64,000 nt of DNA from UBA5314 sp040217815 (GTDB lineage Bacteria > Bacillota > Syntrophomonadia > Syntrophomonadales > Syntrophomonadaceae): contig JBEHWI010000001.1 in the NCBI GenBank assembly GCA_040217815.1, forward strand, positions 1-64,000, read 5' to 3'. The first letter of the stretch is position 1; each line of letters begins with the position of its first letter. A model generated the notes under the pieces. That model was not told the DNA's origin and did no database searches. It worked only from the letters and a program-made list of their open reading frames with translations. The position numbers were made by a program, and so were the translations under genes. Shown in pieces: positions 43,289 through 52,459 of the stretch.

Positions 43289-43564
43289 TTAGGCTGTAGT
43301 TCTATTTATCTCCTGCCTAACCCTGTCCAGAACGTCACCTGGAATTTCTTTCTCGAGAGCTTTCTGAAGGCGCTTCCCTTTGACTGCTTGATCCAGGCAT
43401 TCCTGAGCCGGGCATATATAGGCTCCACGACCGGCCCGTTTCCCGGTGCGATCTACTTCTATATCGCCCTCGGGAGTCCTTACAATTCGGACCAGTTCTT
43501 TTTTATTTTTCATCTGCCTGCAGCCTACACACATACGCTGTGGCAGTTTACGAATCTTCACCAT
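43289..43564 (-). CDS. rnpM: YlxR/RnpM family RNA-binding protein
   Basis: A 91-residue small basic protein of the YlxR family, reported to modulate RNase P. The family pattern is present: 'RMCVGCRQMKNKKELVRI' and 'GKRAGRGAYICPAQECL'. ATG 43564 overlaps the nusA stop by 17 bases. Confidence 0.9.
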   Translation of the reverse strand: MVKIRKLPQRMCVGCRQMKNKKELVRIVRTPEGDIEVDRTGKRAGRGAYICPAQECLDQAVKGKRLQKALEKEIPGDVLDRVRQEINRTTA

Positions 43565-44642
43565 CTAGCTGCTCCAGTTCCTCAACATCCTCAAAATCAT
43601 CCACGTAGACTGATACCTGACTTTCACTTTTTATATCTACTTTCCAGCCGGTCAGTTTAGCTGCCAACCGGGCATTCTGACCCTCTTTACCTATAGCCAG
43701 GGAAAGCTGGTAATCAGGCACCACCACCCGGGCCACCTTTTCATCATCACTCAACCTGACGCTTATGACTTTGGAAGGACTGAGGGCATTGGCAATATAC
43801 CGCTCCGGCTCCCGGTCGAATTTAATAATATCTATCTTTTCCCCGTTAAGCTCTGAAACAATATTCTGAACCCGCAGACCCCGTGGCCCTACGCAGGCAC
43901 CAACCGGGTCGACCTTTTCATCCAGTGAGTACACAGCTATTTTGGATCTGGATCCAGCTTCCCGGGCAATCGATTTAATCTCCAGCACCCCATCGTAGAT
44001 CTCCGGAACCTCAAGCTCAAACAAACGCCGTAAGAAATAAGGGTGGGAGCGGGATATAAATATGTTGGGTCCCTTGGGGGTATTTTTTACCTCATAGATA
44101 TAGGCTTTGAGTCTTTGACCGACATCGTACCTTTCGGTTCCGATCTGATCTTGAGGAAGCATTATACCTTCGGTTCGCCCCAGGCCTAGATAAACCGAGC
44201 GGGCTTCGACACGCTGCACAACCCCGGTGACGATCTCTCCTTCCCGCTCCAGAAACTCCTCGTAAATAAGGCTCCGCTCCGCTTCGCGCAGTTTTTGAAT
44301 GACTACCTGTTTGGCGGTCTGGGCGGCAATTCGCCCAAAATTGGCCGGCGTAGCTTCCACATAAACCATGTCATCAGCCTTGCAGTCGGGATAAAGCTCT
44401 TGGGCTTCCTCCAGAGCTATCTCACTGCGCTGGTCCTTGACCTCGTCACTAACCCGCTTTTGAGAGAAGACTTTAACTTCCCCGGTTATCTCATTGAACT
44501 CCACGCTTACATTCTGTGCCATGCCGAAGTTCTTCTTATAGGCGGTGTTTAAAGCCGACTTGATCGCTTCAATAAGAGCATGTTTGGGAATACCCCGCTC
44601 TTTCTCTATTTCAATCAATGCCTGTACCAATTCATTAGACAT
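43548..44642 (-). CDS. nusA: transcription termination/antitermination factor NusA
   Basis: A 364-residue RNA polymerase-binding protein: N-terminal domain, S1 ('EGEIVTGVVQRVEARSVYL'), two KH domains ('VDPVGACVGPRGLRVQN' and 'LAIGKEGQNARLAAKLTGWK'), with an acidic C-terminus. Length matches Bacillus NusA and lacks the acidic repeats of E. coli. ATG 44642. Cotranscribed with rimP. Confidence 0.96.
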   Translation of the reverse strand: MSNELVQALIEIEKERGIPKHALIEAIKSALNTAYKKNFGMAQNVSVEFNEITGEVKVFSQKRVSDEVKDQRSEIALEEAQELYPDCKADDMVYVEATPANFGRIAAQTAKQVVIQKLREAERSLIYEEFLEREGEIVTGVVQRVEARSVYLGLGRTEGIMLPQDQIGTERYDVGQRLKAYIYEVKNTPKGPNIFISRSHPYFLRRLFELEVPEIYDGVLEIKSIAREAGSRSKIAVYSLDEKVDPVGACVGPRGLRVQNIVSELNGEKIDIIKFDREPERYIANALSPSKVISVRLSDDEKVARVVVPDYQLSLAIGKEGQNARLAAKLTGWKVDIKSESQVSVYVDDFEDVEELEQLDGEDS

Positions 44643-44658
44643 TGTTCAAATCCCCCTC

Positions 44659-45114
44659 TTAAAATTCTGGTTGCAGGCGAATAATCGATATCATATTCCG
44701 GGGAATGCTTAAGATCTCACCATTTTCAGTCTCTACTGTCAACTCCTCATCGGAAAACCCTTTTAACAAGGCGATGACGGTGCGGGGACCGGCGTAGGCT
44801 TTAACGGTTTTCACTTTAATCTTATAGCCCGTAAAGCGCAGCAAATCCCGGTTAGTCTTAATCAATCGATCCATTCCCGGTGATGATACTTCCAGGTGAT
44901 CATAGTATATTTCCTGGTTGTCGATTAAATCTTTCAGGCGGCGGGTTGCTTCACTGCAGTCATCCAGGGTAACCCCGCCATCCCGGTCGATTAAAAAACG
45001 CAGGATCTGTTCCTGGTTTTCTTTTCGATACTGAGTGTCAACCAGTTCCATGCCGATCTCTGCCAATTTGGTCTCGATTTCGGAAGCTATATTCTCCAAA
45101 CGAGATGCCGCCAA
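44659..45114 (-). CDS. rimP: ribosome maturation factor RimP
   Basis: A 151-residue factor for 30S maturation. Family pattern: 'GMELVDTQYRKENQEQILRF' , 'EVSSPGMDRLIKTNRDL' and 'NMISIIRL'. Start TTG 45114 is preferred: AAGGAGG lies 7 bases before it, while ATG 45120 is one base from the site. First gene of the nusA-infB operon and preceded by a hairpin and its own promoter. Confidence 0.93.
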   Translation of the reverse strand: MAASRLENIASEIETKLAEIGMELVDTQYRKENQEQILRFLIDRDGGVTLDDCSEATRRLKDLIDNQEIYYDHLEVSSPGMDRLIKTNRDLLRFTGYKIKVKTVKAYAGPRTVIALLKGFSDEELTVETENGEILSIPRNMISIIRLQPEF

Positions 45115-45180
45115 AATCATACCTCCTTGTTGTCAGGCCTTAAAAACCCTAAAATGGTTCCTGACCCTGAATCACAATAG

Positions 45181-45204
45181 AAAAAGTGGGTTTTTACCCA
45201 CTTT
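45181..45204 (-). terminator. hairpin in the rimP-nusA leader (possible attenuator)
   Basis: On the minus strand AAAGTGGGT, AAAA loop, ACCCACTTT, then TTCTATTG. It is downstream of the promoter at 45241-45270 and upstream of rimP, so it lies inside the rimP-nusA-infB leader as an attenuator; it could alternatively be the polC terminator. Confidence 0.6.
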
Positions 45205-45240
45205 GTCTCCGTGCACTACTGATTCGTAAGCTCATTTAAG

Positions 45241-45270
45241 AGTATAACACAATTATCTCAGTTTATTCAA
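45241..45270 (-). promoter_or_regulatory. rimP-nusA-infB operon promoter
   Basis: On the minus strand TTGAAT (45265-45270) and TATACT (45241-45246) with an 18-base spacer, between the polC stop and the hairpin. Confidence 0.65.
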
Positions 45271-45306
45271 GTCACTCCCGCACTGCCCTTGAGTAGATAG
45301 CCATAG

Positions 45307-48300
45307 TTAAGCAAACAGCTGAATTTGGTTGCTTTCCGGAAGCCCTTCAAAGCACCGGTACTGCCTTAATACATCCATACTGGTCTTATTCAGGTGGGTC
45401 CTTATCTGAAAATCTTCCACCGATAGAAAAGCTCCTGCTTTCTGTGCCTTTTCAACCCCTTCGGCAGCCGAATGGCCTATGTTGGGCAGGGCTGAAAACG
45501 GGATCAGCAGCCCCTGCTCCTTTATCAGATACTTAGCCGCCCTGGATAGATAAATATCAACCGGATAGAAGTGGAATCCCCGGGCGCACATCTCGGCCGC
45601 CACTTCCAAAATAGGCAGGAGCTTGCGTTCCTTTTGGGGAGCTTCATTGCCCATCTTGTCGATCTCTTTGATCCGCTGCCGTATCGCTTCATGTCCTTTC
45701 AATACGGTTTCTGCCTCGAAATCCTCGGCCCGCACAGTAAAGAAACTAGCATAAAAAGCCAGTGGGTGATAAACCTTGAAATAGGCAATCCGGAAAGAGT
45801 TTATAACATAGGCCACTGCGTGCGCTTTGGGAAACATATACTTGATTTTTTGGCAGGAATCAATGTACCAGGAAGGCACCGAGCAGGCTTCCATACTCTC
45901 TATTTCATTGTCAGAGAGCCCTTTGCCCTTGCGCACCTGCTCCATTATCTTGAATGCCTGTTTTTTCTCCAGCCCCTTCTGAATCAAATAGGTCATAATA
46001 TCGTCACGGTTACATATTACCTGGTTTAGAGGAGCAATCTCTTGATCTATCAGACTCTGGGCGTTGTTCAACCATACATCAGTCCCATGTGACAGGCCGC
46101 AGATCCGAACCAGTTCCGAGAAAGTAGTGGGCCGGGTGGATTCCAGTATTTGGCGAACAAACCTGGTTCCAAATTCCGGGACTCCTATAGTTCCAACCGT
46201 AGACCCGGCCTCGTCCGGAGTCAGCCCCAATGGCTCTACACTGGAAAAGAGCTGCATGGTTTTTGGTTCGCTTAAGCTTATCCCTGATGCTTTTATCCCG
46301 GTCAGGTCCTCAAGGGCCTTGATTACGGTGGGATCGTCATGCCCCAGGATATCCAGTTTGACCAATTGATCCCCGATGGCATGGTATTCAAAATGAGTCG
46401 TAATAACGCCCGAATCCTTGTTTTCAGCCGGATGCTGCAGGGGCGTAAACTCATGTATGTCGTGATCCCGTGGAACAACTATTAATCCCCCCGGATGCTG
46501 TCCGGTAGTTCGTCTAACCCCGGCTATCCCTTTGACCAAACGGTTTATTTCTGAGTTTTTTAACTGCATGTTTTTGTCTTCGGCATACCTGACTACAAAA
46601 CCATAAGCGGTTCGCTCGGCAACGGTGGATATGGTTCCGGCTCGGAATACATTTTCCTTGCCGAATAACTCTTCAACGTACTGATGAGCTCTGGCCTGGT
46701 ATTCCCCTGAGAAATTCAGGTCGATATCCGGTATCTTGTCGCCTTCAAATCCGAGAAAAGTCTCAAATGGAATATCAAAACCCACTTTTAAAACGTCATT
46801 ACCGCATTGCGGGCAGCTGGCATCAGGAAGGTCAGCTCCGCAGTCCTTCCCGTCTTCTGTAAACGCAGTCCATTTGCACTGGGGACATATGTAATGGGGG
46901 GGGAGGGGATTGACCTCGGTTATCCCGGTCAGATAAGCTATCAAAGAGGACCCCACTGAACCTCTGGACCCCACTATATATCCGTCATCATTGGACTTTT
47001 TAACCAGCTTCTGCGCAATGAGGTAAAGCACACTGAAGCCGTGCCGGATTATTGAATCGAGTTCTTTTCGCACCCTGGCTTCGATATTTTTCGGTAAATT
47101 GGAACCATATAATTTGGCCACCCTATCCCAGGCTAAACTGCTTATTTCTTCTTCTGCCCGGTCGATTTTGGGCGGATAAAAACCGTCCGGAACTGGCTTT
47201 ATATCTTCGATTAAATCGGCGATCAACTGGGTATTATCAACAACCACCGCTTTTCTATCATCTTCGTTAAGAAAGCTAAACTCCTCCAGCATTTCGGCCG
47301 TGGTTTTAAGATAAAGGGGAGCTTGGGCCTGGGCGTCATCGTAGCCCTGACCAGATTGAATAATCCTCCGGTAAACCTCGTGCTCCGGTTCTAAGAAGTG
47401 GACATCACCGGTTGCTACCACCGGTTTGCCCAGTTTCCTACCCAGGCTTATTATTTTTACCACCAGGGCTTCAAGCTCTTGGCGTGACCCCAGCCTTCCT
47501 TCCCTTAATAAAAATTCATTGTTGGACAGGGGCTGTATTTCCAGATAATCATAGAAGGATGCGATCTTCTCCACTTCAGCTTCATCGGAACCCTTTAGCA
47601 AAGCCTGGAACAATTCACCGGCTTCACAGGCCGAACCAATCAGCAGGCCTTCACGATGCTCCTGTAGCAGACTGCGCGGTATTTTAGGGAAACGATAATA
47701 GTGGCTGAGATAGGACTGGCTTACCAACCGATACATGTTTTGCAGGCCGACGACATTTCTAGCCAGCAAAACGATGTGATGGGGGCGCTCTCTTTTATCT
47801 TCTTCTATCAGGTAGCCTTCAACCCCATAGAGCAATTTTATCTTATGGCTGCGTGCCGCTTTATAGGCATCAGGAAAGGCTTGGGTACAGCCGTGATCAG
47901 TTATGGCCAGGGCCTTATGACCCCACCCAGCTGCCTTTTTTACCAATTCATGCACTTCACACAGGGCATCCATAGAACTCATCTTGGTATGAGCATGAAG
48001 TTCCACGCGTTTAACAGGTTCCAGATCGTCGCGAACCGTTCGGGGGTGTTTGATCCAGGCATCTAACAACATAGCTATCTCATGCAGATTAGGATCATAA
48101 TTTACATTTCCACAGGCCCTTATGTAATCACCGTTTTCAATCTGGTCTTCTTTGCTCTGGTCATAAAAGGCCTTCACTATTAAGCTGTCGTGCCCGTCGG
48201 TCAGGTAGTAAAGTACTAAAAACCGCCCGTCGCGCCTCAAGTTAACCTTTTTATCCCAAACCTCACCTTCCACCACCACTGCGCGCAGACCATCTTCCAA

Positions 48301-48939
48301 CTCCCTAAATGGTACTACCGGGCCGCTGGTCAGCATAGCCTGGCTGCTGCGTTTGAATCCGCTGCCTTTCTTTTTGGCTGGTCCCCCACTATAGCCCGGC
48401 AGAAGGGAAATAATTTCCCGCCTTGGAATATAGACCGGACCGTCATTCTCCTTTCCGACTGCTTCCAGTGGGCGCACCCTGACCACAACCCTCAGGCAAT
48501 AGTAGTCCCAAAGCCAGGAAGACAAAAGGTTACATACTTGTCCTTCCATTAGCTGCTGGTAGGCATCAAGGTCTGCTGCATGAAGGTCCAAACGTTTATC
48601 TTCGATAGTCCAATGCAGCTGCTCAGTCGCTATCCCGGACGGCAATAGTGAGGTTAATTGAGACTTATGTTTATCCAATACCTGCAAAAGAATAGGCTCG
48701 ACCGAAGACGGATGGATAATCAATTCAAGGTTATGAAGGTATTCAAGCTGATTACCTAGTAATTCTGAAGTTTGGTCCAATAGGGATTTGCTGATGGGTC
48801 TTTCTTCATATTGGATATGGAAGCGCCACAAAACCTGACGGGGGGAAACCTCAACCTTGAGCAGGCGCGTCCCCACCCAGGCGTCGTCAACTGGGCTGAT
48901 GCCCAAATGGGTTAGAAAGGCATAAAAATCCTGACTCAA
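45307..48939 (-). CDS. polC: DNA polymerase III PolC lacking the exonuclease domain
   Basis: A 1,210-residue replicative polymerase of the PolC type (usually ~1,430 residues). N-terminal and OB domains ('VVVEGEVWDKKVNLRRDG') precede a PHP domain ('VELHAHTKMSSMDAL' near 313, 'LAITDHG', 'LLYGVEGYL', 'GDVHFLEPEH'). In ordinary PolC a DnaQ-type 3'-5' exonuclease is inserted in the PHP domain; here 'LLYGVEGYLIEEDKRERPHH' runs straight on into 'IVLLARNVVGLQNMY' and no 'DxET' exonuclease motif exists. A zinc finger ('CPQCKW', 'CGADLPDASCPQCG', ~685), the palm ('PDIDLNFSG', ~736) and the C-terminal helix-hairpin-helix are intact. TTG 48939 follows AAGGGG. Confidence 0.93.
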   Translation of the reverse strand: MSQDFYAFLTHLGISPVDDAWVGTRLLKVEVSPRQVLWRFHIQYEERPISKSLLDQTSELLGNQLEYLHNLELIIHPSSVEPILLQVLDKHKSQLTSLLPSGIATEQLHWTIEDKRLDLHAADLDAYQQLMEGQVCNLLSSWLWDYYCLRVVVRVRPLEAVGKENDGPVYIPRREIISLLPGYSGGPAKKKGSGFKRSSQAMLTSGPVVPFRELEDGLRAVVVEGEVWDKKVNLRRDGRFLVLYYLTDGHDSLIVKAFYDQSKEDQIENGDYIRACGNVNYDPNLHEIAMLLDAWIKHPRTVRDDLEPVKRVELHAHTKMSSMDALCEVHELVKKAAGWGHKALAITDHGCTQAFPDAYKAARSHKIKLLYGVEGYLIEEDKRERPHHIVLLARNVVGLQNMYRLVSQSYLSHYYRFPKIPRSLLQEHREGLLIGSACEAGELFQALLKGSDEAEVEKIASFYDYLEIQPLSNNEFLLREGRLGSRQELEALVVKIISLGRKLGKPVVATGDVHFLEPEHEVYRRIIQSGQGYDDAQAQAPLYLKTTAEMLEEFSFLNEDDRKAVVVDNTQLIADLIEDIKPVPDGFYPPKIDRAEEEISSLAWDRVAKLYGSNLPKNIEARVRKELDSIIRHGFSVLYLIAQKLVKKSNDDGYIVGSRGSVGSSLIAYLTGITEVNPLPPHYICPQCKWTAFTEDGKDCGADLPDASCPQCGNDVLKVGFDIPFETFLGFEGDKIPDIDLNFSGEYQARAHQYVEELFGKENVFRAGTISTVAERTAYGFVVRYAEDKNMQLKNSEINRLVKGIAGVRRTTGQHPGGLIVVPRDHDIHEFTPLQHPAENKDSGVITTHFEYHAIGDQLVKLDILGHDDPTVIKALEDLTGIKASGISLSEPKTMQLFSSVEPLGLTPDEAGSTVGTIGVPEFGTRFVRQILESTRPTTFSELVRICGLSHGTDVWLNNAQSLIDQEIAPLNQVICNRDDIMTYLIQKGLEKKQAFKIMEQVRKGKGLSDNEIESMEACSVPSWYIDSCQKIKYMFPKAHAVAYVINSFRIAYFKVYHPLAFYASFFTVRAEDFEAETVLKGHEAIRQRIKEIDKMGNEAPQKERKLLPILEVAAEMCARGFHFYPVDIYLSRAAKYLIKEQGLLIPFSALPNIGHSAAEGVEKAQKAGAFLSVEDFQIRTHLNKTSMDVLRQYRCFEGLPESNQIQLFA

Positions 48940-48965
48940 ACTAATTCCCCTTCCCGCCCACGATA

Positions 48966-49631
48966 CTAGTTCAGGCGGTCGATTTTTCGTAGTCCTTCAG
49001 TTTTTGTCAATTCATCAACTACATGGTTGACAGACATTCCACTAGGTAGTTCCACCAATAGCTCTATTTCCAGGTCATCACCAGCATCCAATCGGGTCAG
49101 TTGAATATCCTTAATCAGTACGTTGAGAAGACCCAATTTGGATCCTATAATTCCAACCGCTCCCGGGCGGTCTTCGACCACCAAAACCAGCCCTTTGTAT
49201 TCACGGGTCCCTGAAAATATGTCTTCAATTTTTATAAAATAGATGAGCACAAAGAGTATGAGTATGGTAGTGGCTATAGCGGGTATGTAGAGTCCGGCCC
49301 CTACTGCCAAACCTATGCAGGCCACCGTCCATAGACCAGCCGCGGTGGTGAGTCCTCTGACTGTCGCACCCTCGCGCATGATAGTGCCGGCGCCCAGAAA
49401 ACCTATTCCGCTTATAACCTGGGCGGCGATTCGACCCGGATCAGCATTCACGGTTTGATTAAAAGAATAATACATATCCATAGAAACCAGCATGGCCAGA
49501 GCAGAACCTACACATACCAGGGTGTAAGTCCTTAAGCCTGCCGGTCGGTTGAGACTCTCTCTTTCCAGTCCTATAACACCGCCCAGTACACAGGCCAGGG
49601 TAAGTTTGAAAATAATTTCAAAAATGCTCAT
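48966..49631 (-). CDS. MgtC/SapB-family protein with C-terminal ACT-like domain
   Basis: A 221-residue protein with five membrane segments and the MgtC core ('GVIGLERESLNRPAGLRTYT', 'DPGRIAAQVISGIGFLGAG', 'VRGLTTAAGLWTVA'), then a soluble ~75-residue ACT-like domain ('LVLVVEDRPGAVGIIGSKLG'). This is the normal long MgtC form, unlike the short paralogue at 24916. ATG 49631 has only a weak ribosome site. It lies between proS and polC, where the Bacillus order has no such gene. Confidence 0.9.
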   Translation of the reverse strand: MSIFEIIFKLTLACVLGGVIGLERESLNRPAGLRTYTLVCVGSALAMLVSMDMYYSFNQTVNADPGRIAAQVISGIGFLGAGTIMREGATVRGLTTAAGLWTVACIGLAVGAGLYIPAIATTILILFVLIYFIKIEDIFSGTREYKGLVLVVEDRPGAVGIIGSKLGLLNVLIKDIQLTRLDAGDDLEIELLVELPSGMSVNHVVDELTKTEGLRKIDRLN

Positions 49632-49684
49632 CTCTTATTTTTCACATCCAACCAAGCAATTGGGAGCCAAAGACGCCCTATAAC

Positions 49685-51385
49685 TTATCCCCACAGCTCA
49701 TCGATGAGGTTCAACACTTCGTCCATGGACATCATATTTATGTCCTTTTCCCATCTTTTCTTGACCTCTACCTTATTTTCCTGCAAGGCTTTGGGTCCAA
49801 CCGTAATACGTAGAGGTATGCCTATTAGATCGGCATCCTTGAACTTGACACCGGCCCGTTCATCCCGATCATCCAATATTACTTCAATACCTTTAGCCAA
49901 CAGCTGTTCATATATCGACCGGGCCAAATCCATCTGATCCTCTTTTTTGCTGTTGACCGGTACTACGATCACCTGATAAGGGGCCAGGGGCAGCGGCCAG
50001 ATGATGCCTTGCTCATCGTGGTTCTGCTCAACTGCGGCCGCCATAGTGCGGGATATTCCTATACCATAGCACCCCATAATCATTATCTGGGTTTGTCCGT
50101 TTTGATCTAAAAAAGAGGCATCCAGGGACCTGGAATATTTATCACCGAGCTTAAATATGTGCCCGACCTCAACGCCGTGGACCAATTGCAGCGGGTTTTG
50201 GCAGTGGGGACATGGTTCTCCGGCAACTGCGTTGCGCAGGTCTTTGTACTGCTTCACTTGAAAATCTCTTCCCGGGCAAACGTTGATATAATGGTAGTCA
50301 TCCTGGTTGGCTCCACAATTGGCATTGACCATTGCTTGTACCTCAAGATCGCTGTAGATGGGAAAATCCAGGCCAATAGGACCCAGTGAGCCAAAGCCGG
50401 CTCCAAACAATTCATAAGCCGCCTTTTCATCAGCCATAACCAGCTCCAGGCAGCCTAGAAGATTCTGAAACTTTATCATATTTAATTCCCTGTCGCCTCT
50501 TAGCAATGCCACTACCGGCTGTCCATCCGCAAGGCAGAGCAGAGTCTTTATAACCCGGGAAGTTGGTTGCCCCAAAAACCCTGCAACTTCTTCCACCGTT
50601 TTCTGGCCGGGAGTGTGCTTTTTCTCAAGGGGCAGGACATCTGCCTGGTCAGTCAATAGCTTTTGACAACTGCATTCTGCTTTCTCGACATTGGCTGCGT
50701 AGCTACACTGTTCACAATATACCACTTCGGCTTCTCCAGAGTCGGCCAAAACCATATATTCATGACTGGAGCTTCCTCCGATGGCTCCGCTGTCCGCTTC
50801 CACCACCCGGTATTTGAGATCCATTCTTTTAAATATCCGGTGATAGGCTTCAAACATATTTTGATAGCTTATATCCAAACCATCGAAATCGATGTCAAAG
50901 GAATAAGCGTCTTTCATTATAAACTCGCGGCCCCTCATTAACCCAAAACGAGGGCGGATTTCATCGCGGTATTTGTTCTGGATCTGGTAGAGCATCAAGG
51001 GAAGCCCTCGGTAGGAATGTACATCTGCATTAACCAGGGTGGTTATGATCTCTTCATGGGTGGGACCCAGTGCAAAATAGCGCTTATGGCGGTCCTGCAG
51101 ACGAAACATCTCTTCGCCGTATACATCCCAACGACCCGTCTTTTCCCATAGCTCACGCGGTTGAATGATCGGCAGCATCAGCTCCTGGCCCCCCGCCCGG
51201 TCCATTTCCTCTCGAACGATCTGCATAATTTTTTTCAATACCCGTTGCGCCAGGGGTAGATAACTGTATACACCACCACTTGCTTTTCTGATAAATCCAG
51301 CCCTCAACAGTAATTGATGGCTAATCACTTCCGCTTCGGCTGGAACTTCACGCAGGGTGGGGAAAAACAGCTCGGATGCCTTCAA
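49685..51385 (-). CDS. proS: prolyl-tRNA synthetase (bacterial type)
   Basis: A 566-residue class II synthetase charging tRNA-Pro, with an inserted editing domain (about 225-385) that clears Ala-tRNA-Pro. Motif 2 is 'RFGLMRGREFIMKDAY' and motif 3 is 'GCYGIGISRTMAA'; 'GPTHEEIITTL' lies between. Start is TTG 51385, overlapping the ispG stop by TTGA, with GGAGG upstream. Confidence 0.96.
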   Translation of the reverse strand: MKASELFFPTLREVPAEAEVISHQLLLRAGFIRKASGGVYSYLPLAQRVLKKIMQIVREEMDRAGGQELMLPIIQPRELWEKTGRWDVYGEEMFRLQDRHKRYFALGPTHEEIITTLVNADVHSYRGLPLMLYQIQNKYRDEIRPRFGLMRGREFIMKDAYSFDIDFDGLDISYQNMFEAYHRIFKRMDLKYRVVEADSGAIGGSSSHEYMVLADSGEAEVVYCEQCSYAANVEKAECSCQKLLTDQADVLPLEKKHTPGQKTVEEVAGFLGQPTSRVIKTLLCLADGQPVVALLRGDRELNMIKFQNLLGCLELVMADEKAAYELFGAGFGSLGPIGLDFPIYSDLEVQAMVNANCGANQDDYHYINVCPGRDFQVKQYKDLRNAVAGEPCPHCQNPLQLVHGVEVGHIFKLGDKYSRSLDASFLDQNGQTQIMIMGCYGIGISRTMAAAVEQNHDEQGIIWPLPLAPYQVIVVPVNSKKEDQMDLARSIYEQLLAKGIEVILDDRDERAGVKFKDADLIGIPLRITVGPKALQENKVEVKKRWEKDINMMSMDEVLNLIDELWG

Positions 51386-52455
51386 ATCAATTTACCTCCT
51401 TCATCACCACTAATCTGTCTGATCTCTTCTATAAGTTCACCAAGCAATTCTTCTTGCTTCAGCTTTTTTACAATTTCACCCCGGCGGAATAAAAGACCGC
51501 TGTCTTTTCCACCAGCGATTCCGACATCGGCTTCCCGGGCTTCGCCGGGGCCATTGACCACACAGCCCATAACCGCAATTTTAAGCGGGCTGGCCAAACT
51601 CCTCACCCGCCGGTCTACCGCCTCGGCCAGTCCGATCAAGTCAAATTCGCAGCGACCGCAGGTGGGGCATGATATCAATTCAACGCCCCTTTGCCTGAGC
51701 CCCAAACCGCGCAGTATTTCGTAGGCTGCCCAAACCTCATCAACAGGATCGCCGGTAAGAGATACTCGCAAGGTATCTCCAATACCTTCATCAAGCAAAA
51801 TGCCCAGGCCCAGAGCCGATTTGATAAGGGCCCGGTCCTTGGTGCCCGCCTCAGTAATCCCCAAATGCAAGGGGTAATCCACCTGCCCGGCAATCAAGCG
51901 ATAGGCTTCCACAGTCAGGGGAACCGAGGACGCCTTAAGCGATATTTTAATGTTGGTAAAATTCATATCTTCCAAAAGCTTTACTTTTTCCAGAGCGCTT
52001 TCAACCATAGCCTGGGCATTGACCTCACCGTGTTTTTCGAGCAGGTTTTTCTCCAAAGAACCGGCGTTTACCCCTATGCGAATGGGTATATCTCTATCCT
52101 TGCAGGCATTGACTACCTCGCGCACCCTTTGGGTGCTTCCTATGTTGCCCGGATTGATTCGTAAACCATCGGCGCCTGCCTCGATACTGCTCAAGGCCAG
52201 CCGGTAGTTGAAGTGGATATCAGCGATCAGGGGTATTAAGATGTCCTTTTTAATCTCCTTAATAGCAGAGGCGGCCTCCTCGTCGGGCACCGCCACCCGT
52301 ACCAGCTCGCATCCCGCTTCCTCAAGCCTTTTTATCTGAGCAACCGTGTCCTTAACGTTTCGAGTATCAGTGTTGGTCATCGATTGGACTATAACCGGAT
52401 TGGAGCCGCCTATTGACAGGGAATCTATGTTAATTATTCTGCTGATTCTTCGCAT
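51382..52455 (-). CDS. ispG: 4-hydroxy-3-methylbut-2-en-1-yl diphosphate synthase
   Basis: A 357-residue iron-sulfur enzyme of the MEP isoprenoid pathway, acting after Dxr. The barrel holds 'IADIHFNYRLAL' and 'RINPGNIG'; the C-terminal domain has 'ISCPTCGRC' and 'MGCVVNGPGEA', giving the three [4Fe-4S] Cys. ATG 52455. Coupled to proS by an overlap. Confidence 0.96.
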   Translation of the reverse strand: MRRISRIINIDSLSIGGSNPVIVQSMTNTDTRNVKDTVAQIKRLEEAGCELVRVAVPDEEAASAIKEIKKDILIPLIADIHFNYRLALSSIEAGADGLRINPGNIGSTQRVREVVNACKDRDIPIRIGVNAGSLEKNLLEKHGEVNAQAMVESALEKVKLLEDMNFTNIKISLKASSVPLTVEAYRLIAGQVDYPLHLGITEAGTKDRALIKSALGLGILLDEGIGDTLRVSLTGDPVDEVWAAYEILRGLGLRQRGVELISCPTCGRCEFDLIGLAEAVDRRVRSLASPLKIAVMGCVVNGPGEAREADVGIAGGKDSGLLFRRGEIVKKLKQEELLGELIEEIRQISGDEGGKLI

Positions 52456-52459
52456 ATTC

